From Perilla frutescens (Eukaryota > Streptophyta > Magnoliopsida > Lamiales > Lamiaceae): a DNA stretch of 64,000 bases. Under the pieces are notes generated by a model that was not told where the DNA came from, ran no database searches, and was given only the letters and a program-made list of their open reading frames with translations. The position numbers and the translations under genes were made by a program. Location: NCBI GenBank assembly GCA_026008535.1, contig BRKX01000007.1, positions 7,277,001-7,341,000 of the forward strand, written 5' to 3'. This document shows, in pieces, positions 57,201-64,000 of this stretch (positions within the stretch are counted from its first letter, which is position 1; every line of letters begins with the position of its first letter).

Positions 57201-58769
57201 TACGACGAAGCGATCCAAGACAAAGATGCAGATTCTTGGAAAATTGCAATGGAGTCTGAGATTGGATCTATGGATCACAATCAAGTCTGGGAGCTTGTAG
57301 AACCACAGGATGGGATAAAACCCATTGGGTGTAAGTGGGTTTACAAACGCAAGAGAGGAGCTGACGGGAAGGTTGAAACCTTCAAGGCAAGATTGGTGGC
57401 GAAAGGGTACACTCAGAAAGAAGGGATCGATTATGAGGAAACCTTTTCGCCGGTAGCCATGCTTAAGTCAATCCGGATTCTCTTGTCTATTGCCGCTCAT
57501 TTGGATTATGAGATTTGGCAGATGGATGTCAAGACAGCTTTCCTAAATGGAAGTCTTGAGGAAAACATCCACATGAAGCAACCAGAGGGTTTCATTGCTA
57601 AAGGCCAAGAGCACTTAGTGTGCAAGCTTAAGAGATCCATTTATGGACTAAAGCAGGCGTCAAGGTCTTGGAACATCCGGTTTGACGAGGTTATCCAGTC
57701 ATATAGATTCGTGCAATGTCCGGATGAGAGCTGTGTGTACAAAAAGAGTGACGGAAACGTGGTGGCTTTCCTCGTGCTATATGTTGATGATATCTTACTT
57801 ATTAGAAACAGTAACAAAGTATTATCTAACATAAGGGTGTGGTTGTCCAAGCAGTTCGATATGAAAGATCTGAGAGAAGCCGGACACGTCCTTGGCATCA
57901 AGATAATTCGAGATCGCCAGAAAAGGATGTTGTGCTTATCCCAGGTGATATATATCGACACAGTGCTAGCTAGGTTTAACATGCAGGATTCCAAGAAAGG
58001 TTTTATACCTTTCAGGCATGGAATTCATCTATCCAAGGATATGTGTCCCCACACACAGGCTGAGATAGATGAGATGAAGGACATTCCATATGCTTCAGCT
58101 GTGGGAAGCCTTATGTATGCTATGCTATGCACTAGACCTGATATATGCTATGCAGTCGGCATGGTAAGCAGATATCAGTCTAACCCTGGACAAGGTCACT
58201 GGACTGCGGTTAAGAATATACTCAAGTACCTGAAAAGGACTCGAGATTACATGTTGGTATACCACTCTGATAGTCTAGTGCCTTTGGGTTACACGGACTC
58301 AGATTTTCAATCCGATAAAGATCAGAGTAAATCTACCTCAGGCTATGTGTTTACCTTGGGAGGCGGAGCCATTGCATGGAGGAGCATAAAGCAGAAATGC
58401 ATTGCGGATTCCACCATGGAGGCTGAATATGTAGCTGCCTCTGAGGCTGCAAAAGAGGTCGTCTGGCTCAAGAGCTTCTTGTTGGACTTGAGCGTGGTTC
58501 CTGATTTGCCTAAGAGTATCACGGTATATTGTGATAACTCGGGTGCAGTGGCAAATTCGAAGGAACCCAGAGCCCATAAGGCAAGTAAACACATAGAGAG
58601 AAAGTACCACCTTATACGAGAAATCGTTAAGAGAGGAGATGTGGCAGTGGTCAAGATTGCATCGGTGGACAATTTAGCTGATCCATTCACGAAGAGCCTT
58701 CCGGTTAAGACCTTCTACGGTCACGTGGAGAAAATGGGAGTGAGATGCAGACCCGGGGTTGCCGTTTGA
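57201..58769 (+). pseudogene. copia-3 reverse transcriptase and RNase H
   Basis: In another frame than integrase, so a frameshift (or small deletion) lies near 57195. Homology starts around DADSWKIAMESEIG, before the first Met of this frame at 57249. Reverse transcriptase has CKWVYKRKRGADG, KARLVAKGYTQKEGIDY, MDVKTAFLNG and YVDD (57780-57791). RNase H has LGYTDSDFQSDKDQ, STMEAEYVAASEAAKEV and KHIERKYHLIRE, ending with the natural TGA after RPGVAV. The open stretch is intact, about 506 codons from the first Met. Confidence 0.93.
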
Positions 58770-58844
58770 GATTTTAGTTAGAGTTGGAGAGTTAGCCAGT
58801 TTGTTTTATATTTGAAAGACATGCTTCAAGTATAAGTGGGAGAT

Positions 58845-60268
58845 TGTTGGTTTTGTATACTAGAAGACCTGTCTTTTGTATACATTATTAATAATGGTTT
58901 TATGATGATATAGAATGAATACTATTACAGTCACTGTTTGCATTTAAATTGTTATTTTTATATGCATGTTCACTATACTTACATTGTAGATGATATGGTG
59001 TGGGTAAACACATGGTTAGATCATATCATCGGTTCCTTGTAATGTATTAAAAGGCTCACGGTTTAGATGGCACTGAACCTGCTATCGGTACGCCGTAGAA
59101 TAATCTGATAGTTAGTTTGTCTTGACTAACTGATTATTCTAATACACGGTCAAGTGTATTGAGGAGGATCTACTTAGGATTCTATTCTCTATTCTGACCT
59201 TAAATGAGAGAATAAGAATCCACAGAGTTCGGGTTCTTAACCCCTATGTGTTGGCGGACATATACGTGTAGTGTTTGCAGCTTTGATTTATCAAAGGGTG
59301 AGATTCTTTCATAAGGATCAATAATCTCGATATCGTGGGTTGTGACATTTACACTTATGATGGGTCGTGCAATATGTAGGGGCACCGTGTCCTGGTGCGC
59401 CAGTTTGATGGTGTCCCCTTGAGGAAATGTAAGTTCATGCTGAAACCCTGCAGGTGGAATTTATTCCGTGCATGAGTAAAGCTTGTGTGGTACTACTCAA
59501 GGATAAGATATTAATTAATTATAGCTGTCAGAAGCTTACATAATTAATTAATGGACATTATATCTTAAACGCGAGGAATGGCTGGACTAAAGGAGAAAGC
59601 ATATTCAGAAATATGTATTAAATTGGTAGGTCAGTATTATTTCTTTAGTGGAATAAAAATAATACTTAATTTATTTAATAATATCCTAAGTTTATTGGAT
59701 ATTGGAAATTAAATAAATTAGCAGGCCAATTTAATATTCTTCTAGATCCCTGTTGTAGCCCAATATGACTTTAATGGACTGGAGTTGGAAAAGAGATAGA
59801 GGCCCAAGCCCAGTATATTTAGGGCTTGATAATTCCGACCACCTCCCCTATAAATAGGGAGGTGGGGGGACGAAATTTGAGTGTAATAGATCAGCTCCTC
59901 TTGTGTTCTCTTTATCTCCACAGATTCCATACCGATCTAGTAGATTTCAGCCCACCCTGAAACTAGATTCAGTCCGGGAATACAACAGAAGATCAAGGAG
60001 TGGAATATCACAGTGGGCGCCGATCATCATCATACACAACAACAAGATTAGACCTTTAATCTTGTCCTCCACCCGTCGTTTAATTTGTAAGTCGTTTTTC
60101 GATTTCTATGTTTCCGCTTTAGTAGAATCGATTAAACTGGATTTGCATGTTAATTAAACTCGGTTAATTAAAACATATGAGATGCATGAATTTATGATCT
60201 ACATGACATTAGGATTAATGAACATCCAATTAGATCCTGCGGTGGTTCAATTCGAAAAAACCCCAACA
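58845..60268 (+). repeat. copia-3 3' LTR
   Basis: 1,424 bp, preceded by the purine-rich AGTGGGAGAT. About 99% identical by eye to the 5' LTR, with single-base differences, mostly transitions, and one extra G near 59868. Confidence 0.96.
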
Positions 60269-60989
60269 ATGATCACGTAAAACCCCACCTTGACCTCGAC
60301 CTTGATATTAACCGATTAAGTCCTGCACGCCGTATAATTTAATTATTTTGAATTAATAGATGAATTTTGACTATGCACGATAAACGAGAATATTAGATAT
60401 GATGTAAGAAACAATGCTCGAGACTAAATTATTTTTATGACACGATGCATGCCTAGCATTTATGTGAAAAAAAAGATACATGACTTTGACTTAATTAATG
60501 CATGGCCTAATTATTATAGTAAACTTGCTATGCAATCTACCTGATCATATAAATGATAATTACTAAGTGCATGAAAGACAATGCATGGCAAAATACTAAT
60601 AATTTCGTGAACTGCAATGTTGATTAATCAACTTTAGTTATTAGTTAAAACCCTTAAGTGAAATAAATGAAACATGAATCCATACACCCAGCCCAACTCT
60701 CGGACCACAATTTACTTGTCCAAAGCCCAAATATTTAATTAATAACACCTAGGCGCACTGTTTAGTGTCTAATTGTGTCATTTTAATTTATTTATTTTAT
60801 TATGTTTAGTATTTATTTTGTTTAATTTTATTTTGTTATGTGTTGATTTTATGTGTTTATTGCTCTAATGGTGGATTGTGCCAAGTGTTGCAAAACTTGA
60901 GCTTTTAAAATCAGGTATTTTTTGGAAATTGGTGGCAAGTGGAAAAATTGGTTAAATTGGAGTCTCGAGATTGTGAAGAAAAAAAATGA

Positions 60990-61165
60990 GAAATAGCACC
61001 CGCGCGGGCGGGCAGGCACCAGGCCGAGACCCACGTCGCCCCGCCACGCCCCACACCTCTGCGGCGCCCGCCACTGCCCCCCGCGGCGGCCCCTGCCCCC
61101 ACGGCGCTAGCCCCAGCCGCGCGCCATGCCCCCGCGACGCCGCACCATGCGGGCGCGCAGGGTGC
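60990..61165. repeat. GC-rich island
   Basis: About 175 bp of mostly C and G (CGCGCGGGCGGGCAGG, GCGGCGCCCGCC, GCGGCGGCCCC, GCGCGCCATGCCCC) in a window that is otherwise strongly AT-rich. It is open in several frames on both strands only because it lacks A and T. Confidence 0.85.
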
Positions 61166-61317
61166 GTTCCAGCCCAGTTTTTCACGCAGATTTTGTCCGA
61201 TCTTTCCCTAAACCACCGGGTATTTTATGGCACAAAAGGTGAAAAAGCTGGAAGCCCAGCTGAAGGCGGGGCAAACGGAAGGCCGCAACTGAGGAAATAC
61301 CCAAACTAAAGCTCTAA

Positions 61318-61680
61318 ACTGATGGCCAATTGGTGTCAAACTGGTGGCCAAAATGCCAAACTGATGGCAAGCTGGTTCTAACTGATGGCCAAGATGTCAA
61401 ACTGGTGGCCAACTGGTGCCCAGCTGAACTGAAGAGCCAGCTGGAGAGTCCAGCTGAAGACCCAACTGGAGAGTCCAGCTGAACTAAAGAGCCAGCTGGA
61501 GAGTCCAGCTGAACTGAAGAGCCAGCTGGAGAGCCAACTGATGGCCAAACTGATGGCCCAACTGATGGTTAAACTGATGCCCAATTGATGGCAAATTGAT
61601 GGCGCAACTGATGGCCAAACTGATGGTCAAACTGATGACCAAACTGATGTCATTTGAACTGATCACAAGCCGAGCTGAAC
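61318..61680. repeat. ACTGATGGCC / GCTGGAGAGTCCA minisatellite
   Basis: 12-bp units AACTGATGGCCA (with AACTGGTGGCC variants) flank three to four 30-bp units containing AGAGCCAGCTGGAGAGTCCAG. One nested array with two unit lengths. Open minus-strand frames through it are repeats of LAIS and SWLFSSAGL and are not credible proteins. Confidence 0.9.
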
Positions 61681-63395
61681 TGAGCAGAAGTTGAATCATC
61701 AAACTGGAGCCAAGGAACATGGAGCTAAAATAGAGTAAATCAGTTGACTAATCCAAAAGCTGTGCTTTTAGATTTTGCTCTTCAATGCTCTCCACCCACT
61801 TGGCCAGCTGGGGAATTAAATGGACGTGATTCTAGACTAGGAGTAGGAGGAGTTTGGGGAATGATCTACCATCGACCAATAACTCCACCTTTTGCTCTTG
61901 CTCTCCATCAACTCTCAACCACCACATTCAATTCACGAGGAGAGACAAGGACAGAATGTCTCCCCTTAAATGGAGCAGAGAAAAGAAAAGGAAGGGAGGA
62001 GACTCCCCGAGGGAAAAAAGGCGCGCAGAGGAGAAGGCTCCAAGGGAAGAAGCTCCTAGAGGGAGGACCTCCCAACTAGTTTGAGGGACGTGACACCCTC
62101 AGACCAGTTGGGAGGGTCCGTTCTATTCTCTCCATCTTCACCACTTCTTTTTCTTTCACCTCTCTTTACCTTTACCACCACCACCACCGATCCAAAGAAG
62201 GAAAAAGGAGGAGGAGAAGAGGCAAGAGGGCTAGAGCTCAACGAGGAAGGCCCGAGAAGAGGGATCCAACTTCAAGCCATCCGCGGAAGCTAAGCTTGGA
62301 TGAGGAGGCTCCGATTTGGTATTTTCTTTCCTTTTAGCTTTAGCCCATTTGTGGGGATTTGTCCCAAGACTCTCGAGACAACAAACAATATTGTATAAGT
62401 TGTATGGATTTTATCTTTTGGTTGTTGAATAAATGACTCTTATGATGTTTATGTTGTTTTGAGCATGGTGTTGGGCTAATTTCTACATTAGGGGATGAAT
62501 AATCGATTTGGTGCTTGTTCTTGTTGATTGTTATTGTTGGAATCGTGCTTTTTCATGTTTAGGTACTTGATCACTACTTGAACATTGACAGGATTTAGAG
62601 GAGTCTTGATTGTGAATCTAAATCCGAAAATTGGTTCATCCGATAGTTGTACAGTAGTAGAGAAGAAGAAGTTGATGTGTTCTTGTGAAGAAAATGGGAT
62701 AAATGAAAATAAATAGAGGATTTTAGTGGTTGCCTTGTTCACGTGAAGGAAAAAAAAAGACAGATATATATGTTTGTGCTTGGTTACGTAAACAGCAGAT
62801 AGAGAGAAGAAGTGGTGATTGGTTGTTTTTGTATTCTATTTAATTCATTTTGTTGCAGGTGGGCCTAGGTGTTACTAAGTAAAGATTTGGGCTTTGGACA
62901 AGTTAATTGTGGGCCGAGAGTTGGGTTGGGTGTATGGATTCATGTTTCATTTATTTCACTTAAGGGTTTTAACAAATAACTAAAGTTGATTAATCAACAT
63001 TGCAGTTCACGAAATTATTAGTATTTTGTCATGCATTGTCTTTCATGCACTTAGTAATTATCATTTATATGATCACGTAGATTGCATAGCAAGTTTACTA
63101 TAATAATTAGGCCATGCATTAATTAAGTCAAAGTCATGTATCTTTTTTTTCACATAAATGCTAGGCATGCATCGTGTCATAAAAATAATTTAGTCTCGAG
63201 CATTATTTCTTACATCATATCTAATATTCTCGTTTATCATGCATAGTCAAAATTCATGTATTAATTCAAGATAATTAAATTACACGGCGTGCAGGACTTA
63301 ATCGGTTAATATCAAGGTCGAGGTCAAGGTGGAGTTTTACGTGACCAAGTCCTGATTATTCTCTCTATATTTTATTATCAAGTATGTGATGACAC

Positions 63396-63590
63396 AGGCA
63401 TGGGCCTTCGGGCTAAACAAGCATGGGCCTCCGGGCTCAACAAGTATGGGCCTTCGGGCTAAAGATGAAAATGGGCCTCCGGGCTAAACAAGCATGGGCC
63501 TTCGGGCTAAAGATGAAAATGAGCCTCCGGGCTAAATGAGAACGGGCCTCCGGGCTAAACAAGACAGGGCCTACGGGCTATATGGTTTGG
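63396..63590. repeat. GGGCCTCCGGGCTAAA minisatellite in the right arm
   Basis: Eight or so units, for example GCATGGGCCTTCGGGCTAAA, the reverse complement of the left-arm array at 50783-50930, with one more unit and different variant order. Confidence 0.85.
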
Positions 63591-63926
63591 TCTACGGACT
63601 GAACAATTTTACTATACTCACCTATTCGTTTAATTTTATATAGTTTGGATAATTGGACACTCCCCACTGAGTCAGTAGTACTCACCCCAAAATCTACTTA
63701 TCTTTTCAGGTGTTGTCTCAAGTGATGCGTAGCGGACAAGATGTGATGATGATGGTCAAGTGATCAAGCACGATTAAAGATTTAATTTATTTTTGACTTT
63801 ATTTTATGTAATAAATGTCGAGTTATGCTTAGAAACTTCCGCTGTATTTCAAGTAAAAATATTTTCATTAATGAAAAGCATGGATAACGTGCATTTTTCT
63901 ATTAAAAGAGAAATTGGGGCGTTACA

Positions 63927-64000
63927 GAGTGGTATATAAATCTCAACAAGTTTGACAAATCTATATAAAGTGCATAAATGTTCATAGTATTTCAAAATTA
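63927..64000. other. Right edge of window
   Basis: GAGTGGTATATAAATCTC follows the arm end. If the arm is a 5' LTR this is where a primer-binding site would be; the match to TGGTATCAGAGC covers only the first six bases. Confidence 0.3.

Larger units (their letters stand above)
50993..60268 (+). mobile_element. Ty1/copia LTR retrotransposon (copia-3), full length and young
   Basis: 9,276 bp with two LTRs (50993-52415 and 58845-60268), both TGTTGGTTTTG...CCCCAACA, and a perfect 5-bp target duplication ATGAT (50988-50992 and 60269-60273). Internal order: primer-binding site, long leader (about 2.5 kb), gag, protease, integrase, reverse transcriptase, RNase H, purine tract. I count about 17 differences between the LTRs over 1.42 kb. 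A TAG, a frameshift and an altered gag zinc knuckle nevertheless disable this copy. It inserted into the left arm of the large inverted repeat. Confidence 0.97.
60758..62859. other. Centre of the large inverted repeat, LTR-like, no supported gene
   Basis: 2.1 kb that starts TGTTTAGTGTCTAATTGTG and ends TTTTGTTGCA, so it could be an LTR with TG...CA ends. 60990-61165 is extremely GC-rich, 61318-61680 is a minisatellite, and 62160-62300 is purine-rich. 62300-62750 contains TTGTTGAATAAATGACTC and TACATTAGGGGATGAATAA, wording I associate with Athila/Tat-type gypsy LTRs or leaders (inference, low certainty). Open frames of up to 111 codons follow base composition and carry no motif. Confidence 0.45.
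50430..63926. repeat. Large inverted repeat: two arms around a 2.1-kb centre, left arm split by copia-3
   Basis: The left arm is 50430-50987 plus 60269-60757; the right arm is 62860-63926, its reverse complement. The outer ends read TGTAACGCCCCAATTTCTC and GAGAAATTGGGGCGTTACA, the inner ends AGGCGCA and TGGGCCTAGG. Seen as LTRs the arms would run TG...CA, about 1.05 kb each, facing outward. The centre is 60758-62859. The arms differ by only a few percent by eye. Two readings are possible: a foldback element with long terminal repeats, or two gypsy-type LTRs in inverted orientation. GTGGTAT just after 63926 weakly recalls a primer-binding site and favours an LTR on the right. Confidence 0.8.

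Noticed and set aside
60849..61309. Frames of 60-107 codons on both strands rich in Ala, Gly, Pro and Arg
   Set aside because: They follow from the GC-rich island, where stop codons are rare in every frame.
61378..61720. Repetitive minus-strand frames (ISLAIS, SWLFSSAGL repeats) suggesting a membrane or repeat protein
   Set aside because: They read straight through the minisatellite; periodicity is that of the DNA array, with no start context or homologue that I know.

Overview
This is a plant nuclear window, almost certainly from an AT-rich eudicot genome. It holds spliced plant-type coding sequence, Ty1/copia and Ty3/gypsy LTR retrotransposons primed by initiator-tRNA-Met-like sites, CACTA, MULE-like, hAT-like and Stowaway DNA transposons, and no bacterial gene organisation. 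The order (perhaps Lamiales) cannot be fixed by eye. Only one host gene is well supported: a non-RD leucine-rich-repeat receptor kinase of the LRR-XII (EFR/Xa21/FLS2-like) type at 37548-49131, plus strand. Everything else is mobile elements, their remnants, or AT-rich sequence in which I see no gene.

Layout. 1-5312: 3' part of a copia element (copia-1, plus): leader, gag with three in-frame TAA codons, a completely open 1,078-codon pol and the 3' LTR. 6190-8414: small inverted-repeat elements, including a hAT-like element with a perfect 8-bp target duplication sitting inside the terminal repeat of a MITE. 10589-14130: a non-autonomous CACTA element with a TTT target duplication and gene-like inner sequence. 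14760-18605: a truncated, decayed copia element on the minus strand (copia-2). 18971-20260: an element with long terminal inverted repeats enclosing a degenerate CACGA-rich repeat. 24760-32854: a complete but decayed Ty3/gypsy element on the minus strand with two 1.15-1.23 kb LTRs. 35120-36111: two adjacent MITEs and a Stowaway element.

37548-49131: the receptor kinase. The 988-nt first exon, a 2,004-nt exon and a 386-nt last exon join in frame to give 1,125 residues: signal peptide, LRR ectodomain, one membrane helix and a kinase with HCD in place of HRD. Two further LRR exon-like blocks lie between the first and the long exon. One is phase-compatible but carries a TGA, so keeping or skipping it decides whether a receptor is made. 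The 7-kb intron before the long exon is packed with nested transposons: a CACTA-like element inside a MULE-like element inside an LTR-like remnant, followed by MITEs and a second copy of the hAT-like element.

50430-63926: a very large inverted repeat. Two arms of about 1.05 kb, each running from TG to CA and each carrying a GCCCGGAGGCCC-type minisatellite, face each other across 2.1 kb that contains a GC-rich island and an ACTGATGGCC minisatellite. A young copia element (copia-3, 9.3 kb, LTRs about 99% identical by eye, ATGAT target duplication) has inserted into the left arm.

How the pieces relate: the kinase gene stands alone as the functional candidate, with duplicated promoter pieces and LRR fragments suggesting a former tandem cluster. 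The retroelements are mostly dead. Nearly all their nonsense codons look like C-to-T or G-to-A changes, as expected from decay of methylated DNA.
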